Shown: positions 1 to 10,714 of the stretch, one piece after another | How positions within the stretch are numbered: position 1 is the first letter of the stretch | Layout: each line of letters opens with the position of its first letter | Assembly: GCF_002105155.1 (NCBI RefSeq) | Contig: NW_019028998.1 | Span: forward strand, 496,001 to 560,000 | Direction of reading: 5' to 3' | Origin: Lobosporangium transversale | Lineage: Eukaryota > Mortierellomycota > Mortierellomycetes > Mortierellales > Mortierellaceae | Length of the DNA stretch: 64,000 nt | Program-made: the position numbers and the translations under genes | The notes under the pieces: model-generated | Told to the model about the DNA's origin: nothing | The model's input: the letters and a program-made list of their open reading frames with translations, nothing else | Database searches by the model: none

Positions 1-2920
1 GCTTTGATCAACTCATCAGTAGGGGCATTTAGTGAAGGTAGTTTTACGGATTCAAGCAAGCCTTCCACTGCTACTTCATCCTCCTCAGTAACATAGTGGT
101 TCCATCCCTTTGCATCCTTTTCTCCAAAACGCGGTAACTCAGAATCCCAAAATTCTTCTAGGCTCCTGATCTGAACTCGCCATGATTCTGTCGCCAGACT
201 GGGCGGCATATTGAATAAAAATTCTATCTGGCCTTGAATGATGCCTTGAGCTCGCTCAACATATCCTACAGGTCAAGGAGAAGGAGAATCATCCTTTAAC
301 AATGGATATGAAATGTCAATAAAGTATGACGGCAAACCTCTGAAAAATTTAAACCCTTACCTGCTTCTTTTAAGAATGTCCATGCTCGAGCCATGATATG
401 AACCATGACCGACTCAACCTTAACAAGCTGTATTCCTAGTTCTGCATTCTCTTCAGGCGACCGCTGTATAGCCATCCAAGTCGATCTCGCTAGTTGCCCT
501 AAACGCTCCAATCCTTCCCCCAAAACGCGCACAAAACTCTTGACTGAGAAACTCAAGAAATGTCGCTGTCGATAATCCAGATATTCAATCCACAGGCCTG
601 GCCAAGCTGTTTGGATCTGATTTGACTGCAAGAGCTCATCCCATTTTGACAGGACTTTGGCAGATTCCCAGCATTGTCGACACGTGTTCATGTATTCCAA
701 TAACAAACGCTCGTTTGTTGGATTGGACAGCAAAGCACGTTCAAAAATACTAAGCTTTACCTCAAAATGACTGGTGGAATGGGCTCCAACTTTGGCTGTT
801 GAACGCCGATTCGAGACTAGGTCGATTTCATCCTCGAGGGCAATAAACTCTAGCCATTTGCTGGGTTGTTTTGGATCTTTGCGCAACTCTGCGTCAACCA
901 TCATCCTGCGTCTTCTGAGTACGTCCAGCGCGCTCTCTGCGCCTTCTTCTTCCTGGTCACTTGTAGTCTGCATTAAGTCCTCATCCTCTTCCTTGTAAAC
1001 AGATTTACCATGGATATCTCTGTAATCAACCTTTTTTTTCCCTGAAATTCCTAGTTCATTGTCACTATCGATCTCGCCGCTTGTATTCTCACTATCGCTC
1101 CGATCTGATGAATGCAACCTCTTACTGCTCCTCGACCGAATATCAAGCGATATGAATGATGAATCTTCGCACACTATGTTTGATAACTTCGCCAGCTCTT
1201 CAGCCTTTGCTCGTGAAATTCTTTTGTATTCCTTACTCTGATCGCGCCACGTCGCATGGGGATCAACATAGCGCTTAGTTTTAGTGCTCTTTTTCTTCGT
1301 TTTAAAAACAATGAATTTCCCGCCTTGCGCTTTAGTCTTCTCGTAATCTATCAGTATATCTGATGGCATTCCTAATACTCGACCACCTGCATATTGGATA
1401 AATTTGTAGATTACGTCCCTATTGATTAATGCGCTATTATAATAAACAAGTGCATTTTTTTTGTCTGCATATGCCACAATGATATATGATGGCCTACCTC
1501 CTGCACGGTTGTATTTTGGTATTGTCCGGGGGTTGATGCCACCATAACGAAAGAAATCCTGGTCACCACGAACATCTATAACCCATGTACCTGGTTTGTT
1601 CTTTTCTTCAGAAGTGCCGCTACGCTGCCATGTCGAAGAGGATGGGTATACTGAGATCGGTATTTCACTGCCTGTTCCTTGTTCTAGCCGACGATCTCGC
1701 TTACTGCGGCTAGTCCACGAATTGTCATAATCATCCTTCGCTTCTTCCTCCTCACACCGTCTTCTTTTATGATCAAGGTTCTTACGCAAAGGTTCGTCTG
1801 ATCTGTGCATAGTAGAATGCTGCTTTGTACGGTGGCGGTCCTGTTCCCAATATTGGTCCCAAACTTGCGTAATATTACGGTCATCGCCATGGTGTTTTTT
1901 CAATTGGCTCCCACTATGTCGATCATTATATCGGTCCCTAGAGCTGTCTCTTCTGCGATCATTGCGATTACTACTCCTCTTTTGCTCGCGACTATCATGA
2001 TGATCATGTTCCTTCTGGGTATTGTGGTCCCTATCCCTCCGAGAAGATCTTTCTCTACTCTTACTTCTACTTCTGCTTCTACTGGGTTTTCCTTCTTTCC
2101 GCCGCTCTCGATCAATATGGGAGTCACCACGACTCAGTCGTTCGCTTCTATCGCGGTGACTCTCAAGCAGCCTATCGGGACTCTTGCTTTCGCTAAGTCG
2201 TTTTCCTTTTTTCGGTCGTTCCCGTCTCCGCTCATGTTCCCAATTAGCATCTTGCTTTATATGGTCGTCATGAGCTGGTAGCTTTCTATGATCTTTGTCT
2301 CTTGATCTGTCATTATCCTGTTTACTAGCTCTATAGGCATCACTACTGCCAAGTCGACGATGATCGTAAATGCGACCATGTTCCTTTTCTTCTTTCTTTG
2401 CTCTTTTCTTATCTTTAGATTTAAGTTCATTGGAGCCTTTGTATTCGTAGTTCCTGTCACTGTTTGATGAAAACTGAATAGCTTCGCTAACTAAGGGAGG
2501 AGCACGAAGGAGCGGCAAGCTCTCAACCGGGAAAGACGCAAATGTTGGGATACTCCATGATGAAGTTGATGCCGGGGGAATAGGTATTTCCGGAAAACTA
2601 TCAAATGTGGGTGGTTGCGTCGAATTAGGTTTTTGTGCTTGGATTGATGCCTGTGTCTTTTCTACTGCATTCTAAGATTATTATTATTATTATCATTGTT
2701 GTTATTTCCATAAGCGACCATGGATTAGTCATCTCCCGAGAATTCTTTTCGGTGTATAATACCATACATCTTTTTCATATATCTGGCAAGCATTGCTTTC
2801 ACTAAAAAAAAAAAAAAAAAACGGAAACAAGGTATCACTTACTTTGTGCCCACTCAAATCGAGTTTGTCGAGCACCTCTGCAGAAAACCGTGCATCAGGA
2901 TCAGCAGTATTGTCTGACAT
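1..2920 (-). CDS. NRDE2: NRDE2 family protein (nuclear RNAi / RNA-surveillance factor), 3' end off the window
   Basis: NRDE2 proteins are nuclear factors of RNA silencing and exosome-linked RNA surveillance. I model exons 2920..2843, 2671..361 and 265..1 (continuing left), giving about 884 visible residues. Exon 1 encodes 26 aa starting MSDNTADP and ends at a GTAAGT donor in phase 0. Its acceptor TTAG at 2672 is also phase 0 and has a CTAAT branch-point-like site about 50 nt upstream. The N-terminus has a Phe/Pro-rich stretch (PTFDSFPEIPIPP), then a long Arg/Ser/Asp/Lys-rich low-complexity region with RSRSRSKSRERS. The family hallmark follows: LRKDPKQPSKWLEFIALEDE and the start of the HAT-repeat region. 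The last visible exon continues the HAT region (GYVERAQGIIQGQIEF). The family assignment is secure. The first exon is inferred; translation could start elsewhere. Confidence 0.85.
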
Positions 2921-3291
2921 GACGCCCTCTATTCCTAGTTCCAATTGTGAATGAGTATGTGTTACAAAATGCCAACAGTCGCCTAATACTATAGGTTGAC
3001 CCAATCACGTGCACCTCAGCCCTTAATAGATACGGAATAGTCTCAGAAAGGAAAAAAATACATCCGACCAACGCCATTTCTTTCCGACAAAAGTCTGTGC
3101 GGATGTTGAAAAAAAGAAGAGGCCTCCATACAAAAATATAGACAAAAATAAAAAAATAAACAAATGTACCCGTCTAATCTTTGATATCTCTATGCATTTC
3201 GATTTATTCTTTATAATAGAGTGTGTTTGTGAAGGTAATAATGATGAATGATGGGAGAATGAAAATGAAGAGGAATGAATAATCAGGACAT
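2921..3291. other. Intergenic region between NRDE2 promoter and phosphate carrier 3' end
   Basis: AT-rich DNA. It should hold the NRDE2 5' flank and the phosphate carrier 3' UTR. I see no gene, tRNA or repeat unit here. Confidence 0.5.
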
Positions 3292-4647
3292 TTAAGCCTT
3301 GCGAATCTCAATACCGCCAGTGGCGCCGAGAGCCTTCTTGATGTCATTATAGATGGCGAACTGGAAGGCAGTGAGAGTACCGACCATGACAATACGAGGA
3401 CCCAATCCCAAGAAGAGACCACGAGGGCCGAGCTCGGCGGCCAAGGCAGCGAGACGGGACATGACGGAGCCAGTGCCAGATGTCTTGTTAATCTTGGAAA
3501 GAAGGGTATCAGCCGGTTGTGAGACAACGGCAGCAGCAGCACCAGCAATGAGACCAGAGGCCAAGTTAATGCTGGTCAAGGTACCAGCAGAAAGCTTCTC
3601 CTTGGGACCAACAGAATCGAGGATTGCCTCAGAGGCACGCTCGAAGACGACGAACTTGGCCATGGTGTATGGGATCTGCTTAAGCAAGATAGGGCCGAAT
3701 CCAGAGTAGAAGCCACGGATGGCACCCTCCTCCTTCAAGATGCGAGTGAAACCGGAGACAAGACCGGTGGCGAAGGTAGGCTGGGAAACGAGACGAATAC
3801 GGGTGGCCTCAAGAGGGCAGAGGGCAACATCAGCAAAGAACTCAGCAATACCAGACGAAACTAAGTAGATGGCAGTGCGGTTGTTGACAGCGTTCTCAAG
3901 TCCAACGTAATCAATGAAGGTCTTCTTCCAGAACTCATAACCTCCAAACTTGAAGGCACCCTGCAAGAAGTAACCAGCGAAAGTAGGACCGAATCCGGTC
4001 AAGAGAGCACCAGCACCCTCGCTCTTGACGACCTGACGGAAAGAGGCGGCCATACCCTAAAATCGAAAACCCCGAAAAGATAATACAGAAATGATGTGAG
4101 CGATACAATAGATGGACGTAAATCACTTTGAACAAAAGAGATAGCGACGACCAAAAATCATGAAGAGCATTCGACTACTCTATTAATTGGATGTGCTGTC
4201 ATGATCCAATAAATTCTTCGCTCAAGCTCCTCTTCAAGGCATGGATAAATGGATAGTATTGATGTGATGAAGCTCCTTTAGGTTCTTCGATGCTCGGAAT
4301 TGATGAATTGATGAGATGGATGCTATACTGAAAACACTGCGTTACCTTGTTGTAAACAGTGGGCTCGAGCTGGATGCGAGTCTTAACGACATCTGAACGG
4401 GTAGCAAGAAATTAAGATTTTTAGTTCATCTCTGACGCCAATGGAAAGAAAAATGTAGGTAACTGATTCTGGTTGTCACATTAAGATCGGATCAGATCTA
4501 AATCTGAGTTTGAGATCAATCTTGCTTACCGACAGGGGTGAGGGCACCGTGGGTGACACCACAGCAGATGGCACCAGCAAGGGCGAAGCGAGCATAGAGA
4601 GAAGCGCCGGTGGGGGCGACAGAGGCCTGATGTTGAATGGTGGACAT
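3292..4647 (-). CDS. MIR1: Mitochondrial phosphate carrier (SLC25A3 / Mir1 type)
   Basis: Inner-membrane carrier that imports phosphate with protons for ATP synthesis. Exons are 4647..4530, 4392..4346 and 4056..3292; the junctions are phase-consistent and give 309 aa, normal for the family. All three carrier signatures are visible: repeat 1 as [14 protein letters not shown] (split by intron 1), repeat 2 as [14 protein letters not shown], and repeat 3 as [12 protein letters not shown]. The phosphate-carrier-specific wording [21 protein letters not shown] follows repeat 1, and [20 protein letters not shown] is near the C-terminus. Intron 2 is 289 nt. Codon use in exon 3 is strongly biased to C-ending codons, as expected for a highly expressed gene. 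It is single copy here. Confidence 0.95.
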
Positions 4648-5332
4648 GATGAGAAATTTAAAGACAGAGTAAGAGTGGGGAGTAGATGAGGAGAAGAAGA
4701 AAAAATAAAAATAAAAATAAAAAAAAAACAAATATATATCGGGTGCGGAGTGGTCCCGGCGGCGGCTTATCTCAGGACTTACAGGCACACAATTGGCATG
4801 TTGAATATAGAAATATTTATTATCATTTGCAAATGTATCGTTAAAAAAGACTTGTTTCCCGGCCAATCATCCCACTACGTGCAAGACAAACGTCTGTGTA
4901 CTTTGATTCTTGTTATACACAATAATTTAAAATACGAGTTTAAGAGGCGGCAAGGATCACCTATCATTGAAAATATCTGCGCGCGCAGTTGCACCCTCTG
5001 ATTTAGAAGGGATTTAATTAAGAAAATCCGCATTGACCCCAGATGGTGTACAGTTCCGTGATTTAAAATACAGACACGATCATATGATCATATTCATTCG
5101 GAAGAGTCAAATAGGCCTATCCATTTATACCAACTCTTGAAAAGAATCAAGGTTTTGCAGCTGAATTTAGTTAATATATATATATATAATAAGGCTATCC
5201 GTGACGTGAATGAAAGCATAAGAATGCCGTCATTTATGTTATTATCCATCACGTTTTCTTCACCAATGCTTTTTCTAAACTTTCAAAAATAGACAAAAGC
5301 TTTTTATTTTCTCCTTTCACAGCATCAAAAAA
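4648..5332. other. Divergent promoter region of phosphate carrier and small ORF
   Basis: AT-rich intergenic DNA of 685 bp with A-rich runs at 4690-4730 and a short (AT)n run near 5175-5188. It should carry the promoters of both flanking genes. No coding signal is convincing on either strand. Confidence 0.4.
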
Positions 5333-5551
5333 ATGTCAGATACTTCACAAAAACCCGCTCATTCAACTCCGGAGCCCTTCACAGATCCCAACTCCAATAA
5401 GGAAGGTATTCCACAGAAGGCAGCCAAGACGGCATCTCTTCCCTTAGCCGCGGTCGGCGGTGCCCTCGCAGAGATGACTAGAAAGGCTGGCGAACTTCTC
5501 ACCGGCCATTCAACAAAAATTGATACCTCAAAGAAGGATGAACCGCGCTGA
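5333..5551 (+). CDS. Small uncharacterised protein, 72 aa
   Basis: A single uninterrupted reading frame starts at an ATG preceded by an A-rich leader (atcaaaaaa), a typical fungal context. The protein is hydrophilic and rich in Ser, Thr, Pro and Lys (MSDTSQKPAHSTPEPF). A short Ala/Gly/Leu stretch in the middle (ASLPLAAVGGALAEM) could form one amphipathic helix. I see no signal peptide, membrane span or known motif. The frame is GC-richer than its flanks, which suggests selection for coding. I do not recognise a family. Gene status is likely; function is unknown. Confidence 0.55.
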   Translation: MSDTSQKPAHSTPEPFTDPNSNKEGIPQKAAKTASLPLAAVGGALAEMTRKAGELLTGHSTKIDTSKKDEPR

Positions 5552-6495
5552 TGAACTGAGGGCAAACCAGAGTACCACAGGATCATTCGTCTCTTACAAT
5601 AATCCGTTCACATTTGTATATATTTTATATCAATAAACCATTTTTTAGCAATGGTGATGTGGTGACAACCAAGATGTTAACCATATTTTCAAATGTTTAA
5701 AAATTGCTATTACAAGATTTTTAAACCATCACAGTAAATAATATAACACTTTGCCCATGTTCAAAGAATGGATATAAATAATTGTCCTCATCTTTAGCCA
5801 CATCCTTCCTTTTAGGAATTCCAGATCCAACACCAAACCCCAAACGTCATCATTGTCGAACACAGCACATCTCAAACATCTCAGATCACTATCCAACCGA
5901 GTTCCCAACCAACCAAAATTGCTAATCGCACTTCAAACCCCATAGCAGAACCCTTATTGTCTCTCGAAAAATCCCAGCGAACTGAAAGAACTTCAGTTCT
6001 GTGAGCTTCCAAAAAACAGGTGGCCTCCTGGGTGAGAAATATAGATCAACAATAAGTCAGGGAAAACAGTAGATAGAAGGGAGAGATGAGATTGAGGGGC
6101 GGCAACGGATCAACTTGACACATGAGGTGATCGGATCGAAGAAGGATTTGGTACCAGACTTGAAGGAGAAATCGTTCAAGTTTTGGGACCACTAAGGCAA
6201 GGAATGAAGGGAGATTACTATAGCGTGCCAATGACTCATGCCTCAACCATTAAGCTCGGCGTGATTGTCGAGGGATTGCCTTGATGGACAATCCGGTAGA
6301 GAGATCTAAGGAAGCAACGCAGAGAAAGAACAAACTAAAGCTGCAACACCTGGAAAAATTTTATACTACCCAAAACAAGTCTCGTGAACAGTAGAGAACA
6401 TATTTCTTAAGGGTTAGATGCCTTTTTTCTTTTTGATGCAGAAGCCCTGCAAGTTTGTTGGATCCTCCTTTTCAAACCATTGCACACATTTAACA
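5552..6495. other. Intergenic region and 5' leader of eL36
   Basis: 944 bp. The stretch around 5810-6010 is rich in CA/AC and lacks a long ORF. The last ~100 bp are the T-rich leader of the ribosomal protein gene. No RNA gene or repeat could be supported. Confidence 0.4.
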
Positions 6496-7790
6496 ATGGC
6501 TGCTACTCAGAAGACCGGAATCCGATCTGGACAGAACCGCGGACACATCACAACTCTTCGTGAGTTGAAGACCCCCATCTCCTATAAGAAGGGTGTTGTA
6601 AGTGCAATGAGTCAAATGGATGCGCTGATCGATGGATACGAAAATAAAAGCATCACTTTGTATCAATGGATGCATATCGTGCTCACAAATTTGGGAAAAT
6701 AGCGGAGACAACATATTACATGTCCAGTATGACATACATTCATCGATTCAGTACCAAACGACAATGACATCGATTCACATGGAATACTTTGCTAAAACAA
6801 GACGTCGATAAGATGTCAGAGATATTTTGATCAACAGTTTTCTTCATTCAATCAGCAGTACAGATAGACAATGCGGTCCGCCATTTAAGAGAATAAACAT
6901 TAAAAACAGAAAATGGACCAGTTTTGTCGGAATCAGCGATCGATTAACTCGTCATCACTTTTATGAAGGCGCCTTGAGCATACTTTCTCTCATCAAAGTT
7001 TTAACACGAATTTTGAAAAGCAGGAAGGCCATAGAGACTAGTGACAGGACCCTGTCTTTTTTACCTTCAACGTCAAAAACTCTTCAACTCAATTTTTTTT
7101 TTTTTTTTTTGTTTGCTTGCTTGCTGGGTTTCTGATCAATATGACTAGGCTGGTAAGCGCGTCGTCTTTGTCCGTTCCATCATCCGTGAGGTTGCTGGCT
7201 TTGCTCCTTATGAGCGTCGCATCATGGAGTTGATCAAGAACTCCAAGGATAAGCGTGCCCGTAAGCTCGCCAAGAAGAGAGTACGTATTCGTTTTAAAAA
7301 CATTACGATTTAGTTTACCAGATACTAGTTTCGCTCTTTTGAGACAAGACTACGATGCTTTTGACGGAAAATTGCAGGATTAGTTCGAAACGAAAGGATT
7401 TATCATGGCGTTAGATCAAAGACTCCTTGATACTGATTTGCAAGATAACTACTGCATTGTGTTTGAGAAAATCGACAAAACTGGGTTATCAATTGAAAGG
7501 AGATACAAGTATTCAGAAAAAATGCAGCAATCATCGCTTAGTATATGGCATACAACAATGGATTTTGTTCGTACAATGATTCATACACTTTCCGCCACCA
7601 TTTTGATGGGGAAAAAAAAAGCTGTCCAACGCTTCTAGTCTATAGCTGAAAAACAAAATAGTAATTGATCTGACCATTTTCTTTTTTCTCTTTATTATTT
7701 TGTTTATTACAGCTCGGAACCTTCCTTCGCGCCAAGAAAAAGGTGGAGGAGATGACCAACGTCATTGCTGAGTCTCGTCGTGCCCATTAA
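6496..7790 (+). CDS. RPL36: 60S ribosomal protein L36 (eL36)
   Basis: Structural protein of the large ribosomal subunit. Exons 6496..6597, 7149..7280 and 7713..7790 join in phase 0 and give 103 aa, the normal eL36 length. The start [17 protein letters not shown] leads into [20 protein letters not shown], then [20 protein letters not shown], and [18 protein letters not shown] near the end. These match the conserved eL36 core ([22 protein letters not shown]). Both introns are long for this window (551 and 432 nt). Ribosomal protein introns often host snoRNAs; I looked for paired C/D boxes and could not support one. Splice sites: GTT|GTAAGT..CTAG|GCT and AGA|GTACGT..ACAG|CTC. Confidence 0.96.
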
Positions 7791-8318
7791 ATTGCTCATC
7801 ATTAGCAGTTTCTTCTTTGGATACAAACCGACAATAAATGACTTCATTTCTTCACTGTTGGATATCCAGAAGACCTCATAGATGTTTCCTTTTATTTTAA
7901 ACTCGTGCTATAGTTTTTTTTTAGTATGATATGGATCAATGATAGGTGATGGTTCAATGCACAAAAATAATTGCAGTTCAAAATGGAAGAGGAATCCTAG
8001 CCTTTGGAAAGAAGCAGAGTGCCTTTAAGCTGCACGTTCTGAGGATATAGTGCATCGAAACATTTGGATCCATAATGCGATCAACCTCAAACTCCATAAA
8101 CAGCCCAAGCTTATTTGAGTATCTAAATAGTGATGCTCTATTAGTAAAAAAAATTACTAAGCAAAGGCTTTCTTGCACCGAGTGCCACTATATACTTTTA
8201 ATATTTATTTTTAATTGTTTAAGAGTATGTGGTCTTAATTATGAAGGTGGAAAGAGTATATACACATAGATATTCCACTTTGAATGGTGTTAGATTTTTT
8301 TTTTTTTTTTCCCTAAAC
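7791..8318. other. Convergent 3' UTR space
   Basis: 528 bp between the 3' end of eL36 and the 3' end of the first BBE-type oxidoreductase. It is AT-rich with a T18 tract at about 8297-8314. No gene seen. Confidence 0.4.
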
Positions 8319-9965
8319 TTATTCCTCGGATTGGAGTTGAAGTTGCAAATGTGCCGAAGGAGCTTGATTGGCGAAAGCATCGCCCTGTTTGAACAGCGCC
8401 GCAGAGAACCCGAATTTGACGTGGCATGCCTCAGCAACACGCTCAGGAAGAGGACCGACCGCAAAGGCATTGGCAGTGAAAATAAGCTCAGGATCGTACT
8501 TCTGCTTGATTTCGCTGATACGGTCATACTTAGTAGGATGTTCATCATAGTATTGTTCACGATGCTCAGGTAGGTTCAAGTTGTGGGAACCCCACAACAA
8601 ACGACGGTCCTGTTCAGAAAACTTGGCATCGTGGTGGCCAACACTCTCCTGGTCGTTCTGGTTAACCCAGGCTTCCGCCGCAGCTTTGGAGGCTGGATAG
8701 TCTTTGTTGTAGAAAGCATCTAAGGTACAGCCAAAGGTCGAGTCGCGCCAGCTAAGAGATGAAAAACCATCCTTTCCATTGTTGCGGAAAGCTGAGAATT
8801 TGCCGCCGGAATACTGGAACTGGGCCGAGACAAAAATTTCGTTGTTAGGATCCTTCTCGAGGTCTTGGATGCGACCAGTCACCCAAGTAGTCCACCCGTT
8901 TTGCTTGTGATTTCTGGAATTAGAGATGTAGGTACGCTTGAAATAGGGAAGTTGGAATTCTCGAACTGTGGGGAAAATCCAATGAGAACAGAGAACTGAA
9001 AGAGGCGCCTTGTCATCATCCAAATAGATACCGTCGTGAGGCTTCATTACAGCAGAACCACCTCCAGCCTCACGGATCTTATTAAAAAAGCTGGGGTCAT
9101 ATGGCTGACCAGCTCCTTGGAGATTGGCCCATTGTGCAAAGACAACAATGCCTGGAAGTCTGTTTTCGGCAGGACGACCAGTGGTAAACGAGATACAGTA
9201 GTCATAGTCTCCAGCAGTAGACTCATCCTCATTGTCCATGTCAACCATGACATCCAAAAGGCGCTTGAGGGTCTCCGGAGTATATTTGAAGACAGCACGG
9301 AAGCCACGGGACTCAGGATAGTCTTCATCCTTGAGGAGATTAAGGGTGACATCAGTGATCACTCCAAAGTTGCCAGGACTGCCTCCGAGAATGCCATAGA
9401 GCAGGTCCTTGTCAGCCTCAACACCACGTACAACCCAGCGTGGATTACCATCAGCAGTAATGATGCGAACTTTCTGGACGTAGTCAGCAAGAAGACCGAA
9501 GCTGCGAATCAATTGGCCATATCCTCCAGTTTGGACATGCCCACCCAGGTTAACATAACTGCATTGACCAGTGGGGATAAAGCGATTTGCCTTCCTGAGT
9601 TTGCTCTGGAACTTGCCGAGGGTAATACTGATTCCGAGAGTGACCTGGGATTTGTCATCGTTCTCCCAAGTAAAGTCAGTATAGGTGTCGGAAACATCAA
9701 CTTGAATACTTTGGTCCCAGGCAGAAGATGCACCAGTGTAGTGATGGCCTCCGGTACGGATAGCAATACCGAACTTGTATTGCTTGGCGAGCTTAATAGC
9801 CAGTTGGACATCGCTATCGTCCAAAGCGTAGATGACAGCTGCAGGCTCGACAGTGCCCTTGTCTTCATAGGAGCTCCATGCGTATTGGTAGACGCTTTCT
9901 TCATAAGCTTCATCGCCGCGCTGAATGACTTTGCCCTGGAAACCGACTTGCGCGAAGTTAACCAT
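8319..9965 (-). CDS. FAD-linked oxidoreductase, berberine-bridge-enzyme type (copy A)
   Basis: Predicted flavoprotein oxidase of the PCMH/BBE family, 548 aa in one exon. The N-terminal FAD-binding domain (about residues 35-210) has RTGGHHYTGAS, where H74 fits the histidyl-flavin position. TGQCSYVNLGGHVQTGGYG follows, where C135 fits the second (cysteinyl) flavin bond, so FAD is probably bicovalently attached. GGSPGNFGVITDVTL is the next FAD motif. The C-terminal BBE segment is visible as KYDPELIFTANAFAVGPLP. I see no N-terminal signal peptide, unlike most secreted fungal BBE enzymes, so it may act inside the cell. The substrate cannot be told from sequence. It is a tandem paralogue of the gene at 10715-12487 in the same orientation, with patches of near-identical DNA. 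Confidence 0.88.
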   Translation of the reverse strand: MVNFAQVGFQGKVIQRGDEAYEESVYQYAWSSYEDKGTVEPAAVIYALDDSDVQLAIKLAKQYKFGIAIRTGGHHYTGASSAWDQSIQVDVSDTYTDFTWENDDKSQVTLGISITLGKFQSKLRKANRFIPTGQCSYVNLGGHVQTGGYGQLIRSFGLLADYVQKVRIITADGNPRWVVRGVEADKDLLYGILGGSPGNFGVITDVTLNLLKDEDYPESRGFRAVFKYTPETLKRLLDVMVDMDNEDESTAGDYDYCISFTTGRPAENRLPGIVVFAQWANLQGAGQPYDPSFFNKIREAGGGSAVMKPHDGIYLDDDKAPLSVLCSHWIFPTVREFQLPYFKRTYISNSRNHKQNGWTTWVTGRIQDLEKDPNNEIFVSAQFQYSGGKFSAFRNNGKDGFSSLSWRDSTFGCTLDAFYNKDYPASKAAAEAWVNQNDQESVGHHDAKFSEQDRRLLWGSHNLNLPEHREQYYDEHPTKYDRISEIKQKYDPELIFTANAFAVGPLPERVAEACHVKFGFSAALFKQGDAFANQAPSAHLQLQLQSEE

Positions 9966-10072
9966 GATGGAGTACGAGAGATGAAAGATAGAGTGAGTGA
10001 AAGGTGTATTTGTAAGTGAGCTGTTGGAAAGAAAGAAAGAGAGATGGAATAAAATTCGGGTACAAAACTTCT

Positions 10073-10080
10073 TTTAAATA
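10073..10080 (-). promoter_or_regulatory. TATA-like box of oxidoreductase copy A
   Basis: TATTTAAA on the minus strand, about 108 bp upstream of the copy A start codon at 9965. Confidence 0.45.
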
Positions 10081-10170
10081 GAGCCCGATCATATTTCATT
10101 TCCATGCACAGCCGTAAAGTGGATGTGTAGGGAGATTTTAAAGAGTGTATAACTATGGCTTGTTATTGGA

Positions 10171-10222
10171 GCTGTGTGAATAGGGCTGTGTGAATAGGGC
10201 TGTGTGAATGGCTATGTGAATA
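10171..10222. repeat. Short tandem repeat, 14-nt unit, 3-4 copies
   Basis: The unit GCTGTGTGAATAGG is repeated twice exactly, then decays (GCTGTGTGAATG, GCTATGTGAATA). It lies upstream of oxidoreductase copy A, between the tandem paralogues. Confidence 0.8.
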
Positions 10223-10714
10223 AAAAAAGCTTTAATTTATACTGTCTTAGATAAGCATTGCCACTTTATGCCTTAAAAGAGCAATTTTAACGATCTTTAA
10301 CGATCAATCGGTTTGATAAATGTAAATAATGAAACCATTAATTTGAGTATACTCGATAATGAAGCAGCTCTATCTCCTAGGGTCCTCATCAGAAAGTCGT
10401 CGACAAAGACAAATTGGATAAAATACCCTCCATTTAAGACAATCAGCCCATCGACCATGCGAACTTTATTTATGCTTCACAGCAAACTTTTGTGTCAATG
10501 TGATGAGATTAATACACATGAAATTAAGATTTCGCTATTCACGACTTCGGTTAATTGAACTTATTTACTTTTAATGTCAAGGATTCTTTTTTTTTTTTTT
10601 TTTTTTTTTTTTTTGGACAAAATGGAGGCGAGTGTGTCTTCCTGTTATTTTGAGAATAGTATATACACCAGAAGATCCTTCCTGATCTATGGTTTCTACA
10701 TTATATTTACGGAT

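Noticed and set aside
1805-2281. 158-codon plus-strand frame opposite NRDE2
   Set aside because: Antisense shadow of the Arg/Ser-rich repeat codons; no independent motif.
9036-10019. 327-codon open frame on the plus strand
   Set aside because: It lies fully antisense to the BBE-type oxidoreductase copy A. A similar antisense frame is found in copy B, as expected from the strong codon bias of the real gene.
10589-10614. T26 tract as the tail of a retrotransposed copy
   Set aside because: Similar tracts occur throughout the window without target duplications or retro-copy bodies beside them.
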